Assembly (NCBI RefSeq): GCF_001420715.1
Contig: NZ_LJJC01000004.1
Coordinates: 336,091-400,090, forward strand
Direction of reading: 5' to 3'
DNA from: Heyndrickxia shackletonii
GTDB lineage: Bacteria; Bacillota; Bacilli; Bacillales; Bacillaceae_C
Length of the DNA: 64,000 bases
This document shows, piece by piece, positions 33,006 through 42,531 of the stretch (within the stretch, counting starts at the first letter, position 1; every line of letters begins with the position of its first letter). Made by a program: the position numbers and the translations under genes. The notes under the pieces were generated by a model. It searched no databases. It was given only the letters and a program-made list of their open reading frames with translations, and was not told the DNA's origin.

Positions 33006-33200
33006 ACGGAGATGCACACTAAAAGACGGAGAGATTATTTTCTTGAAATAGTTAGAGCTATTATATTTTATAAATGAAATTAAAAAGTTCCTTGTGATCA
33101 GTATAGGAGTTTGGGATTAATTGGAACTTGCGAATTGCAAACAAAGGTAACATTAAGAGCCCGAACATGCCCGTATACTGTATCATGGCAACTAACCGAA

Positions 33201-33230
33201 AAAGAAGCTTCTCACATGAGAAGCTTCTTT
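33201..33230. terminator. Bidirectional terminator after the RND pump gene
   Basis: AAAGAAGCTTCTC (33201-33213) and GAGAAGCTTCTTT (33218-33230) form a perfect 13-bp stem with an ACAT loop, ending just before the RND gene stop. It can serve both converging genes. Confidence 0.8.
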
Positions 33231-33236
33231 AACAAA

Positions 33237-36200
33237 CTATACGCTTTGTGTTAACTCTGTTTTTGCAGTTTTTCGTTGTTTTTTCGATTTCCTGAAATAA
33301 AGCAGTTCATAGAACACGGGAACAATAAATAGTGTCAAGACTGTTGCTACAGCAAGTCCGCCTATAACGACAACAGCTAGCCCTTTTGAAACAAGACTTC
33401 CTGCTTCAGCGTGTGTAAACAATAGCGGCAGCATAGCACAAATGGTTGCAACCGCAGTCATAAGTATTGGACGTGTTCTTGTCGCTGCTGCTTCCACAAT
33501 GGCTTCACGTATGGACATATGTTCCTCATTTTGTTTAATTTTATCAATTAACACAATGGCATTCGTTACAACAATTCCTATCAGCATTAATGCGCCTAGA
33601 AGAGCAGTCGAATCAACGGATACTCTCGAAACAACCAGACCAAGAACAGCGCCGATGGAAGCAAGTGGTAATGTCATTAGAATCGCAACAGGTGTCCGGA
33701 GTGTTTTAAATGTAATAACCATAATTAAATAAACTAAACCAATGGAAATCAGCATTACTAACCCTAAATCAGCAAAATCGCTTGCTTGCTGAGTAACTGC
33801 ACCGCCTTTTACGAGCTTAACATTCTTAGGAAGGTTCAACTTATCGAGCTTCTTATCTATATCGGTTGAAATAACGGAGAGCTTTTTAGGATTTACCTCT
33901 GCACTGATGCGAATATATTCTTTTCCATTTTTATGGAGCACTGTACTGCTTTGTGTTACCTTCTCTATTTTAGCAATAGAAGAAAGGGGAACCATTCCTG
34001 TTTGGGTTGCTATTTGTATCTTATCCAAATCGTTTTTCGATGTCGGATTAAGATTGGTGTCCATCACGACGGAGGTTTCTTTTCCGCCTATTGTCATATT
34101 TCCAATTGGTGTTTTGTTCAATAATCCATTTAATTGCATTGCAATTTGCCCTGTATTAGCTTTCGTCGGGTCCACAACAAATTGATAGACTGGCTTCTTC
34201 TCTTCTGCATTGGAGGAGACTTTCTTAACACCCTTCGTCCCATCCATTAGCTTAATCATATCATCGGATGCCTTTAACAGCTTTTCTCGGTCCGGACCTT
34301 CAAGATCGTAGGTAATTGCCGTTTGACTTGAACCCATAAAGGATGCTGTAGATGCTTGAATATCAGCATTTGGATAGTCTTTTTTCAATGCATTTACATC
34401 TTTCATAAAATGATCGGCATTGGCATTATCTTTCATGATAACCGTGAAAGTGGTTTGTGTAGGATTAGATACCTGACCCCATTTTGCTTGTTCTTCGCTA
34501 TTTCCCTGTTGAGTGATAATAGATTGATAACCTTTTAACTTTAACAGCTTATTTTCAAAAGCGAGTCCGTTGTCTTGCACTTTTGCTATTGGTGTGTCAC
34601 TTGGATATGTCATTGTAACAGACACCATCGTTGTATCATCTGCACTAACGGAACCTTTTGGAAGCACGGTATAAAGGGTAATAGAGCCTGCAAACACAAT
34701 AATTGCAAAGAGTACTGGTACCCATTTATGATTGAGGTTCCATTTTAAAATATTCATATAACGCTTAGGTTCTTTATGTTCTGGAAGTTTCGCCTTTTTT
34801 AACAGACCAAATGACATTAACGGAACAACCGTTAAAGCAACTAATAGAGATGCCAAAAGGGAATAAGTAACCGTTAATGCAAATGGCAACAAGAACGCTT
34901 TTAATGAGCTTTGAATCAGACCCATCGGTAAAAACACGGCAATAGTCGTAAGTGTAGAGGATGTAATTGCCTTACCAACTTCACTCGTAGCTTGCATAAC
35001 AGTCTCTCTAGAAAAGCCTTCCTTCTGTGTCTTCCGGAAAATATTCTCGACCACCACAATACTATCGTCTACTAACCGTCCAACCGCTACCGCTACTCCT
35101 CCCAATGTAAGGATGTTCAGCGTGATACCGGAGCGCCAAAGTAATAGCAAAGTAAGTCCTAGTGAAAGTGGAATGGATACAACGGTGATCAAGGTTGAAC
35201 GAATATTCCTTAAGAATAGCACGATGACGATGGTCGCAAATAAAGCTCCTAATAATACCTCTCTTAGCATACTATTGACAGAGTCAACTACCATTTTCGA
35301 GCTCGAAAACAATATTTCTGCATGTTCTCCTGTACCGGATTTATTAATATCCTCTGCAACTTTTTTAATTTCCTTTCCAACCGTTACTGCACTAGCATTG
35401 CTTTCTTTAGTGATAGAAATAGCCATTGCATCTTTTCCATTGACATGGGAGATTCCTTCTTGCCCATTGCTTCTTTGAATATCAGCCACATCTTTTAAAT
35501 GTACTGCCGGTGCAGCTGGTACTATAGAAGGAAGAACAAGATTTCCTAGTTCATCTATACTTGTAATCTTTCCTACTACTTTAAGGTTACTCATTTGCCC
35601 ATCAATGCTTTTATCACCTAAAGATACAGAAAGATTTTGTCCTTGTAATAAAGTCATTACAGAATTTATTGATTGCTGCTTAGCAGCTAATTTTTTTAAA
35701 TTCAATTTCACTTCTACTAGAGGATTATCCTTGCCGTATAGTGCGACATTGCCTACTCCCTTAATACTCTCGAACTTAGGCAATATCTCTTTCTTCAGTT
35801 TCTGAAGGTTTGCTTCCCTGGAGCCTTTATCGAAGGCAATAGAAAGTTCTGCAACGGGAATCATCGAGGTATCATACTGAATGATATTTGGTTTCGAAAC
35901 ATTATCTGGAAGCTTTAAATTATTCATAGCATCTTCTACTTGTTTTTTCGCTTCCTTCATATCTGTTTTTGAATCAAAGGAGATGTTCACCTGCGAATAA
36001 CCATCACCCGTAGTAGATAATACATCGGTTTTGCCTTTAATGGTTGCTAATGCACTTTCAATTGGTTCTGTAACCTCTTGAGTCATTGTTTGTGAATTAT
36101 ATCCTTGCCCTATAGTCGCAACCGTTACCTGAGGATTGTCAGCTTCTGGCATCAACTCCATCGGCAAAATAAAATAACTTCCAATCCCGAGCCCCAACGT

Positions 36201-36263
36201 TAAAACGGTCATGACAATTAAGGCAGCCTTATTTCGAAAGGACCACTTCGTTAAATACTTCAT
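33237..36263 (-). CDS. RND-family efflux transporter permease (SwrC/AcrB type)
   Basis: The 1008-residue inner-membrane pump has 12 spans arranged as two repeats. It begins with a membrane helix (NKAALIVMTVLTLGLGIGSY) and ELMPEADNPQVTV, typical of HAE/SwrC-like pumps. Transmembrane helix 4 carries VAVGRLVDDSIVVVENIFR with the proton-relay Asp pair, and the second half has LGALMLIGIVVTNAIVLIDKI. Gram-positive relatives such as Bacillus SwrC (about 1065 residues) export surfactin and act without an outer-membrane channel. No membrane-fusion protein gene is adjacent, which fits that type. The cargo is unknown. Confidence 0.9.
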   Translation of the reverse strand: MKYLTKWSFRNKAALIVMTVLTLGLGIGSYFILPMELMPEADNPQVTVATIGQGYNSQTMTQEVTEPIESALATIKGKTDVLSTTGDGYSQVNISFDSKTDMKEAKKQVEDAMNNLKLPDNVSKPNIIQYDTSMIPVAELSIAFDKGSREANLQKLKKEILPKFESIKGVGNVALYGKDNPLVEVKLNLKKLAAKQQSINSVMTLLQGQNLSVSLGDKSIDGQMSNLKVVGKITSIDELGNLVLPSIVPAAPAVHLKDVADIQRSNGQEGISHVNGKDAMAISITKESNASAVTVGKEIKKVAEDINKSGTGEHAEILFSSSKMVVDSVNSMLREVLLGALFATIVIVLFLRNIRSTLITVVSIPLSLGLTLLLLWRSGITLNILTLGGVAVAVGRLVDDSIVVVENIFRKTQKEGFSRETVMQATSEVGKAITSSTLTTIAVFLPMGLIQSSLKAFLLPFALTVTYSLLASLLVALTVVPLMSFGLLKKAKLPEHKEPKRYMNILKWNLNHKWVPVLFAIIVFAGSITLYTVLPKGSVSADDTTMVSVTMTYPSDTPIAKVQDNGLAFENKLLKLKGYQSIITQQGNSEEQAKWGQVSNPTQTTFTVIMKDNANADHFMKDVNALKKDYPNADIQASTASFMGSSQTAITYDLEGPDREKLLKASDDMIKLMDGTKGVKKVSSNAEEKKPVYQFVVDPTKANTGQIAMQLNGLLNKTPIGNMTIGGKETSVVMDTNLNPTSKNDLDKIQIATQTGMVPLSSIAKIEKVTQSSTVLHKNGKEYIRISAEVNPKKLSVISTDIDKKLDKLNLPKNVKLVKGGAVTQQASDFADLGLVMLISIGLVYLIMVITFKTLRTPVAILMTLPLASIGAVLGLVVSRVSVDSTALLGALMLIGIVVTNAIVLIDKIKQNEEHMSIREAIVEAAATRTRPILMTAVATICAMLPLLFTHAEAGSLVSKGLAVVVIGGLAVATVLTLFIVPVFYELLYFRKSKKQRKTAKTELTQSV

Positions 36264-36541
36264 AAAATCTACATAACCCCTTCCACTTTTTTCTCTTTGT
36301 TTGTTATTAGTCGTAATAAAATAACAGTAATTTCCTTACCTGCCAAACAGAGTATAGCATCGTTTATTTATCGTTAAATCCTTTCACAGGTTTATTTTTA
36401 TCTAAGACTTAAGACTGATGACTTTGGATGTGGTAGATTTATCTTTTATAAAATGGTGAAAGTGGGGCTGGTGATGTTCAAATTAGAACTTTTTAATAGA
36501 AAAAATTAACTCGAAAGGTTTTGAACTATTTTTTTAACATA
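36264..36541. other. Intergenic region between the RND and MFS genes
   Basis: AT-rich sequence that must hold the promoter of the minus-strand RND gene. No gene, structured RNA or clear operator was recognised. Confidence 0.4.
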
Positions 36542-36572
36542 AAGAAAAACCCCCAACGTTAGGAAGGGGGTC
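36542..36572 (-). terminator. Terminator after the MFS exporter gene
   Basis: On the minus strand GACCCCC and GGGGGTTTTTCTTT flank a loop containing TAACGTT. It lies about 90 bases downstream of the MFS stop codon. Confidence 0.7.
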
Positions 36573-36662
36573 ATACATTATTATGTTTATTTTATGCTTT
36601 ATAAAAATTGGAAACTTGAATTCCTGTTCAGCACTGTGCGATATTCCGTAATAAAACCTCCA

Positions 36663-37835
36663 TTATGCGATTTCTTCGTTCTTCATTCCTTTACTCTTAA
36701 AACTAAATGAAACCATTGCAATAAATATAGCTATCGCGACAGATGCGGCACCTATCCAACTGACGGTTAGAATCGATGAGCTTTTTGTGACGATGCCGCC
36801 AATTCCAGCGGCTGCCGCTATGGCTAACTGTATAAAGGAACCGTACAGGCTTAGTAAGATTCCCGACGCTTCTGGAGCTTGCCAGACCAGGTTATACTGC
36901 AGACCAGGACCAGATGACCATGCTGAAAAGGACCATAACATAAGCAGCGGTATAGCAGTAATTGTTGATTTAGCAATTGTAGATAATAACACAAGAGCTA
37001 TTACATGAATGACCATGCCACCAATAAGTGATCGCGGAATTCCAATCCGATCAGTCATGAATCCGCCGAACTTGGAACCAATTAAAGTAGCGAGACCAAA
37101 GGCGAAGAGGGCAATACTCACCTCTCGACCGCTCATAGATGTAACGGTTAGCAGGAAGGGGGAGATATATGAATAAAGCACTGCATATCCTAATTGCCAG
37201 AAAAACGTTACACCAAGACCCATTAAGATTTTGGGGTTCTTTAACAAAACGAGTTGCTTGCTTAGAGGAACAGTCACATCGCTATTTGTGGCGGGAATCA
37301 TATAAATGACAGTGAAGATTGCAAGCAAGCTAAGAACACCGATGCCCACAAATATTACTTTCCAATCATATGCAGTTGCTACAACACGACCAATTGGTAC
37401 ACCGACGATGAAAGCCGCACTGAATCCAATTATAACGGTACCAATAGCTCCTGCCTGCTGTCCTGGTGACGCAAGTTTTGCAGCGGCTGTTTTAGCCGCG
37501 ATAGCAAAAACACCGCTGCCTACTGCAAGTATAATGCGAGAAACGATTAGAAAGCCGAAGCCAGGAAGGCTGATTGTCATAATACTGCCAATTACCATTA
37601 ATGATAGTGAAAGAATTAATAATATACGCTGGTTCAATTTTGTCGTCGCCATTATGACAAGTGGAGAACCGAATGCATTGGCAATTGCAAATACTGTGAT
37701 TAGTTGTCCAGCCAACGATACCGATACACTAGAGTAGGCAGCGACTTTATCTAGAATGCCTGCGATAACGTACTCCGATGTACTGACTATAAAGGTAATG
37801 AAAGCAAGTATATAAATTTTAAAGGTATTACTCAT
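36663..37835 (-). CDS. MFS efflux transporter, DHA1/AraJ-like
   Basis: The 390-residue protein has 12 predicted spans and DHA1 features: ITFIVSTSEYVIAGILD in helix 1 (T-(S/T)-E-(Y/F) motif), GSPLVIMATTKLNQRILL loop, the antiporter-type motif C GFSAAFIVGVPIGRVVA (about residues 137-153) and GGFMTDRIGIPR in the second half. It probably exports drugs or sugars by proton antiport. It stands alone upstream of the RND pump, on the same strand, separated by a terminator. Confidence 0.86.
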   Translation of the reverse strand: MSNTFKIYILAFITFIVSTSEYVIAGILDKVAAYSSVSVSLAGQLITVFAIANAFGSPLVIMATTKLNQRILLILSLSLMVIGSIMTISLPGFGFLIVSRIILAVGSGVFAIAAKTAAAKLASPGQQAGAIGTVIIGFSAAFIVGVPIGRVVATAYDWKVIFVGIGVLSLLAIFTVIYMIPATNSDVTVPLSKQLVLLKNPKILMGLGVTFFWQLGYAVLYSYISPFLLTVTSMSGREVSIALFAFGLATLIGSKFGGFMTDRIGIPRSLIGGMVIHVIALVLLSTIAKSTITAIPLLMLWSFSAWSSGPGLQYNLVWQAPEASGILLSLYGSFIQLAIAAAAGIGGIVTKSSSILTVSWIGAASVAIAIFIAMVSFSFKSKGMKNEEIA

Positions 37836-37940
37836 ATTTTTTACAATTCACCCCTCAACAAAATTCATTCTGGTTAGCTCGATTATTTTTTATGCTCTTT
37901 TCTGTGGAATTTAGAGACCAAATGTGTACTGATTTGGTTG

Positions 37941-38121
37941 GTGGACACAGGATCCCTTATTTGTGACAAAATGGGTTAATTCCTTATGTTTGCGGACACA
38001 GGATCCGTTATATTGTCAAAACGCAGTGTTTTCCTTGTGTTTTTTCGTGAATAACGGAATCTGTGTCCGCTTCCCCCTTAAAATAGGGACATTTAATAAG
38101 AATAACGGATTCTATGTCCGC
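37941..38121. repeat. Two direct and two inverted copies of a GGACAC...GATCC repeat
   Basis: GGACACAGGATCC occurs at 37943 and 37994 (51 bases apart). Its reverse complement form, AACGGAATCTGTGTCCGC at about 38053 and AACGGATTCTATGTCCGC at about 38104, is again 51 bases apart. The inner pair (about 37993-38012 and 38051-38070) can form a 20-bp stem with two mismatches; the outer pair can extend it. The tract lies between the MFS gene and an SDR relic. Its core resembles that of the array at 51365-51601. Confidence 0.8.
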
Positions 38122-38198
38122 TTAGGATATGAAATTATTCGCACAAAGCGATGAACATTCTCTAGATGAAGTTAACCCCCTGTAACTAAAGGGAAAAT

Positions 38199-38401
38199 TT
38201 AGTCCTCAACATAAACTTCCCTCGCTAAACTAAAAGCAGACCATGCTTTTGGCCATCCGGCATAAAATGATAAGTGAGTAATGGCTTCGATGGCTACCGC
38301 AATTTCTGCGCACCTTCATCTGTTAATCGGCGGACAGTGGTTTCACCAATACCGCTTGAGGCTCCGGCGATGATTACAACTTTATCTATTAATAATGACA
38401 T
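38199..38401 (-). pseudogene. Deletion relic: SDR 5' end joined to carboxymuconolactone decarboxylase 3' end
   Basis: From ATG at 38401 (preceded by GGAGGAAATAATA) the frame encodes MSLLIDKVVIIAGASSGIGE, then TTVRRLTDEG: the nucleotide-binding start of a short-chain dehydrogenase, stopping after about 35 codons. A shifted frame then gives EIAVAIEAITHLSFYAGWPK, then AWSAFSLAREVYVED and TAA (38199-38201), which matches the C-terminus of carboxymuconolactone decarboxylase proteins. The junction lies near 38304-38312. A single deletion across two adjacent genes explains this. Neither product can be functional. Confidence 0.8.
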
Positions 38402-38482
38402 TTATTATTTCCTCCTTATAATTCGTATATTTTAGGCTTAAAGCCATTCTTATAAAATAATAGATGCGAAAAATATTCAATA

Positions 38483-38512
38483 TTGATTGATTAATCAACA
38501 TATGTCTATAAT
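38483..38512 (+). promoter_or_regulatory. Promoter with palindromic operator upstream of the tetR gene
   Basis: TTGATT (38483-38488), 18 bases and TATAAT (38507-38512) form a plus-strand promoter. The perfect palindrome TTGATTAATCAA (38487-38498) overlaps the -35 and spacer, and a TTGATTA half-site recurs near 38560. This is the likely operator for autoregulation by the TetR protein at 38622, and could also have controlled the divergent SDR relic. Confidence 0.55.
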
Positions 38513-38621
38513 TATAAAAAGAACAAGAAAGCTTTCAATGGTTAAAATATTAAAATCCGTTGATTACTGAACAAATCACTTAAAATTGTTGATTATCTTA
38601 CGGAAGTTTGGTGACTATATA

Positions 38622-39167
38622 ATGTCGAAAGTGGATAGAAGAATAATTAAATCTCAGGAAGCAATAAAAAAAGCAGTGCTTGAACTGATGTCAGAAAAAA
38701 GCTTTGATGAAATTACGATACAAGATATTGCCGATAGAGCGAATGTGAATCGAGGAACTATTTATCTTCATTACTTAGATAAATTTGATCTGTTGGATAA
38801 ACTGATGGAAGAACATATAAATAATCTAAGGGAAGCGTGCGAATGGGCATGTGATATGGAATGGGTAGATGCTACTATAGTCTTTTTTGAATACTTTGAG
38901 AGTAATTACTTATTCTTTTCGACCATGTTGGCAAGTAAAGGAGCACCTTCTTTTCGCAGTAAGTTTCTTGATTTTCTTATTGACGAGTTCAAGGATGAGG
39001 TGGACACAACAACTGGAAAAAATGATGGCCTAAGTAAAGATGTTATGGTTAAATTTGTTGGAAATGCTTATGTTGGGGTAGTGGAATCATGGTTAAAGGA
39101 TGGAATGCCTTCTCCCCCTAATCTGATGGCAGAACAAGTGGGGATTTTATTAGAGAGGATTTTATAA
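38622..39167 (+). CDS. TetR-family transcriptional regulator
   Basis: The 181-residue protein has the TetR helix-turn-helix (SQEAIKKAVLELMSEKSFDE, then ITIQDIADRANVNRGTIYLHY, about residues 10-50) followed by DKFDLLDKLMEEH and a C-terminal domain of the TetR_C_8/YxbF-like sort. The start at 38622 (MSKVDRRIIKSQ) has GGTGA upstream; a longer frame from 38586 lacks a site. It diverges from an SDR relic, which was presumably its original target. Confidence 0.87.
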   Translation: MSKVDRRIIKSQEAIKKAVLELMSEKSFDEITIQDIADRANVNRGTIYLHYLDKFDLLDKLMEEHINNLREACEWACDMEWVDATIVFFEYFESNYLFFSTMLASKGAPSFRSKFLDFLIDEFKDEVDTTTGKNDGLSKDVMVKFVGNAYVGVVESWLKDGMPSPPNLMAEQVGILLERIL

Positions 39168-39191
39168 ATCAATATTATGAATAACTAGCGG

Positions 39192-39225
39192 GTGCTTCTC
39201 CAGAAGAAGGAGAAGTACTTTTTTT
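39192..39225 (+). terminator. Terminator after the tetR gene
   Basis: GTGCTTCTCC and GGAGAAGTAC flank a loop of seven bases, followed by TTTTTTT. Confidence 0.8.
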
Positions 39226-39243
39226 GTGGAAGTAAACATAAAA

Positions 39244-39411
39244 ATGAGGTTTGGTAGGTGTGCGGATAGTCCATACAAATTATATGAGGTAGATCCCCAT
39301 TTTATTGAGGGAATGAGTAAAGGAATTGTCGCATTCCGAATAAACTCTTCTGATCAAGAAAATATACAAGTAGCATCTCTTATGAAGAAAAATCTTCAAA
39401 AACGTAAATGA
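39244..39411 (+). CDS. Doubtful small ORF (55 aa)
   Basis: ATG at 39244 opens a 55-codon frame (MRFGRCADSPYKLYEVDPHF onward) ending QKRK at 39411. The only ribosome-site candidate is GGAAG about 11 bases upstream, and the frame begins right after the terminator of the tetR gene. Composition looks coding-like, but no family is recognised; it may be the tail of a lost gene. Confidence 0.25.
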   Translation: MRFGRCADSPYKLYEVDPHFIEGMSKGIVAFRINSSDQENIQVASLMKKNLQKRK

Positions 39412-39528
39412 AAGTTACACCACTTTGCGTTGTTATTGCGTTAATACAAGATAGCTTTTTTAATGAATTGAAAAGGAAAATGGGTTATGGGAATAGTGAA
39501 AAAAACTAGTAGCAAAGGGGATGTGGTT

Positions 39529-39969
39529 ATGGGTTCTGTCTTTCATAACGTTCAGAGTGTGCTTGAAAATTATCAATCAGCGGTTCATGAAAAAAATGTG
39601 GAGAAATTCTTATCTACATACGCTTCTGACATTCATATTTATGATTGCTGGGAGAACTGGGAATGTATTGGTATTTCCGCATGGAGGGAAAAGGCGACGG
39701 AGTGGTTTAATAGTTTGAGTGATGAAGGTGTTTTTCTCAAAGTAGATTTTAATGATTTAGTAGTAGAAGCAGATTCGTATATTGCTTTCGTTCATGGTGC
39801 TGTTACATTCGCCGCTCATAACGAAGATTCGGGGGAGAAACTTCGTCAGATTACTAATAGATTTACATTCGGCTTAAAAAAAGAAAATGAGTCATGGAAC
39901 ATTAAACATGAGCATTCATCATTGCCAATCAATATAGAGACTGGGAAGGGAATATTTAATTTAAAGTAA
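39529..39969 (+). CDS. NTF2/SnoaL-like (cystatin-fold) protein
   Basis: The 146-residue protein shows the SnoaL-like pattern: N-terminal helix VQSVLENYQSAVHEKNVEKF, FLSTYASDIHIYDCW, then strands ending in FTFGLKKENESWNIKHEHSS, typical of the calcium/calmodulin kinase II association-domain-like ketosteroid isomerase fold (YybH-type). Substrate or ligand unknown. The start at 39529 is preferred because AAAGGGGATGTG precedes it; an ATG at 39487 has no clear ribosome site. Confidence 0.72.
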   Translation: MGSVFHNVQSVLENYQSAVHEKNVEKFLSTYASDIHIYDCWENWECIGISAWREKATEWFNSLSDEGVFLKVDFNDLVVEADSYIAFVHGAVTFAAHNEDSGEKLRQITNRFTFGLKKENESWNIKHEHSSLPINIETGKGIFNLK

Positions 39970-40117
39970 AAACGAAGGGATTGCGGTGGCGATCCTATTT
40001 TTTGAACAAATGGACCCTGTTATTTGGCAATTGCTGGGGGATAATTTTACATAATCTGGAGGAATAATCCGTTTATTTGTAGAATTTAGATTTATAAGAT
40101 GAAAGGAGGAAAAATGA

Positions 40118-40525
40118 ATGATTTCCCAAGACAAAGAAGGAAAAGTATTAGGTATCGCATATAACGTGATTCCAGTAGCGGATTTAGAGAAATCAGCCAA
40201 TTGGTTTGTCGAACATCTGGACTTTAATATTAGACATAAAATGGAAGAGTCATTAAGTTTATTTATTGGAAATCGGCCCATTCTTCACTTAATTAAAAGT
40301 GATCATGATTCAAGAGCAGTATTTGAAGTGGGTGGAAGAAAAAAATGGGTAACTACTTTTTATACAAATGATATAGAAAGTCTTCATGAAAAGCTGCAGT
40401 CAAAGCAACTATTAGTCAGCAAAATAAGCTATGAAGGCGAGAATGGTAACTTTTTTACCTTAGAAGATATGGACGGAAATCTATATGATATCTGGGAGCA
40501 TCATGATTGTGAACTAAATTTTTAA
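40118..40525 (+). CDS. VOC (glyoxalase/bleomycin-resistance fold) protein
   Basis: The 135-residue protein has a single pair of beta-alpha-beta-beta-beta modules: NVIPVADLEKSANWFVEHLD (about residues 16-35) and VTTFYTNDIESLHEKL followed by FFTLEDMDGNLYDIWEHH (about 113-130), with candidate metal ligands in the last stretch. Such proteins act as lyases, dioxygenases or binding proteins. ATG at 40118 follows AAAGGAGGAAAAATGA. No substrate can be assigned. Confidence 0.78.
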   Translation: MISQDKEGKVLGIAYNVIPVADLEKSANWFVEHLDFNIRHKMEESLSLFIGNRPILHLIKSDHDSRAVFEVGGRKKWVTTFYTNDIESLHEKLQSKQLLVSKISYEGENGNFFTLEDMDGNLYDIWEHHDCELNF

Positions 40526-40735
40526 GTGATGTTTGTTTTTATTAAATATAGGTAAGCCTCAAAATTCAAGGATAAATCAAAGAGAAGGTAAATCCTATCA
40601 GGGGTAAATTTAATGATCCTCTAGGTATTGCATGTATTAAATCTCGTTCCAAGATACGAACTTACCCCTATTTTGTAGGAAATGAAATTTGTATAAACTA
40701 TTATGATTTTATTGTTGGGCTTTCATTTTTCATTA

Positions 40736-41413
40736 TTAAAACATAAAAATTTTAGCTAAAGCTTTCATGGATTCCGGGCTGCATTTTTCTGCAAAATACT
40801 TTTTAAGCATTTCTTTTGCCTTTTCCTTCTTAACTCCAGTTATAACAACATTATTTTTCCTTGACCATTTGTCCATTGTTTCATAGGAAGTGCTGCTCCA
40901 GCCATTTATCTCACCCAGTTCGTTTTGTTTTTGTTTTGTACCGGAGATTACGATATCCATGGTTCCCTGTAGTTCTTGCAAGGCATAGTCAAATGGCTTT
41001 TTCTTCTCTTTATCCTTCATGCCGGCTTTTACCCGTAAAACCCTTGTATCTATTCCTTCCTCTTCGCTAATAATCGAGTATAAATCAAGCGCCTCTTTAG
41101 ATATCATTCCATCTTCATAACGCTGCTTCACGGAGTATTCGCTTCCTAGGACCGTCTTGACTAAAGGCAGTATTTCACGAGATATGAGAATGGCTTTTTT
41201 CTTTATAAACTTTCCGTAAGCTGCGATTCCATCAACAGGAAATTGCGCCCGCCATAGCCATGGATCTAATTCTGTTCCCGTGTGCCAGTTTTGCTTCAAC
41301 GTGATGGTGTCAAGGGAAGGGAAATCAGGGATGAATGAGGCGAGGGGAAGAATCCCAACTTCTTTAACAACTTGCACAGCCTCGTCATAAGTATTTATTT
41401 TATATTCCTTCAA
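40736..41413 (-). CDS. AlkZ-related conserved protein
   Basis: This 225-residue protein resembles the Bacillus proteins annotated as AlkZ-related, with YDEAVQVVKEVGILPLASFI near the start, WHTGTELDPWLWRAQFP (about residues 42-58) and GKFIKKKAILISREILP (about 67-83). AlkZ is a DNA glycosylase for interstrand cross-links, built of winged helices, but the relation here is distant and no catalytic motif (QxQ) is seen. The winged-helix-like C-terminal part includes WSRKNNVVITGVKKEKAKEM. A role in DNA repair is only suggestive. Confidence 0.6.
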   Translation of the reverse strand: MKEYKINTYDEAVQVVKEVGILPLASFIPDFPSLDTITLKQNWHTGTELDPWLWRAQFPVDGIAAYGKFIKKKAILISREILPLVKTVLGSEYSVKQRYEDGMISKEALDLYSIISEEEGIDTRVLRVKAGMKDKEKKKPFDYALQELQGTMDIVISGTKQKQNELGEINGWSSTSYETMDKWSRKNNVVITGVKKEKAKEMLKKYFAEKCSPESMKALAKIFMF

Positions 41414-41620
41414 GCTATTTTCGCTCCTTTATTTAAAAATTTCATTGCTATAAGAATTCTCCACTTTACGGATATCTCCTTTCATAAACTTCGGCTCAAT
41501 AAAATAGATATTTTTTATGGAAAAAGGAGTACTCACTTACTTGTAGAATATAAATCTAAATGGAGTTTAAATATAGTAGAGCTGAAGAGAACATTTTACA
41601 TAGATGAATGAGGTGATTGG

Positions 41621-42394
41621 ATGGAAACCCAGCTATATTTTACATCCCAAATCGGAAAACAAAAGCCTGTAACCGTAACGAATAAGACAACTTCATGTCC
41701 ATTCTGTAATGTGGAAGAATTGGAGAATATTATCGATCAACAGGATTCCATTATCTTTTTAAAAAATAAATACCCAACTTTACAAAATACGCTACAAACC
41801 GTTTTGATAGAAACAGATGAGTGTAATAGCGAGCTGTCGGAATATACTCAAGAACATTTACATAAAGTGATAAAGTTTGGAGTCCGTCATTGGTTAGAGC
41901 TAGAGAATAGCGGTAAATTTACATCCGTTCTCTTTTATAAAAATCATGGGCCATTGTCCGGCGGCACCATTAGGCATCCTCATATGCAAATTGTCGGGCT
42001 GAAAGACGTCGATTATAAGAAAAATATTAAGACTGAGAACTTTAAGGGAGTTACGATTTATAGAGATCCATCTGTTGATTTTAATATCTCAACCAAACCG
42101 ATTATGGGTTTTCGCGAAATGAATGTAAATTTGTATGACCGGAACAAAATGAATCGAATGGCTGATTTTATTCAAAAAGCTGTTCAATATTTGTTGCATC
42201 ATGCCCCGTACCGTTGTGAAAGTTATAATCTATTCTTCTATCACATAGAAAATATTATTAGTTGTAAAATAATTCCTCGATTTCCGGTATCGCCTTTGTT
42301 TGTAGGATATGTGATTCCGCAAGTGTCGGATGATCTTGAGATGGTGGCCGAACAGATACGAGAACTTTGTGTAGAGAACGGATTGATTAAATGA
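41621..42394 (+). CDS. GalT-like HIT-superfamily protein (DUF4931 type)
   Basis: The 257-residue protein has a zinc-binding-like CPFC motif (about residues 26-29), the segment FYKNHGPLSGGTIRHPHMQI (about 107-126), where HPHMQ is the HIT/GalT-type active-site His motif, and a second half with FFYHIE. GalT proteins are nucleotidyltransferases. The DUF4931 family is common in Bacillus without a known substrate. ATG at 41621 follows GAGGTGATTGG. It stands alone. Confidence 0.7.
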   Translation: METQLYFTSQIGKQKPVTVTNKTTSCPFCNVEELENIIDQQDSIIFLKNKYPTLQNTLQTVLIETDECNSELSEYTQEHLHKVIKFGVRHWLELENSGKFTSVLFYKNHGPLSGGTIRHPHMQIVGLKDVDYKKNIKTENFKGVTIYRDPSVDFNISTKPIMGFREMNVNLYDRNKMNRMADFIQKAVQYLLHHAPYRCESYNLFFYHIENIISCKIIPRFPVSPLFVGYVIPQVSDDLEMVAEQIRELCVENGLIK

Positions 42395-42531
42395 TGATAG
42401 CAAAAATGCTCAAGGCCACAAGTATACAAATATCAATTAGGAATTCAGTATCGTAGCTATTCAGAGGCTGGAGGAAGCTATCGGACTTTAAGCGTTTTGG
42501 GGGGGAGATTTATATCGATAAACTAATTATT

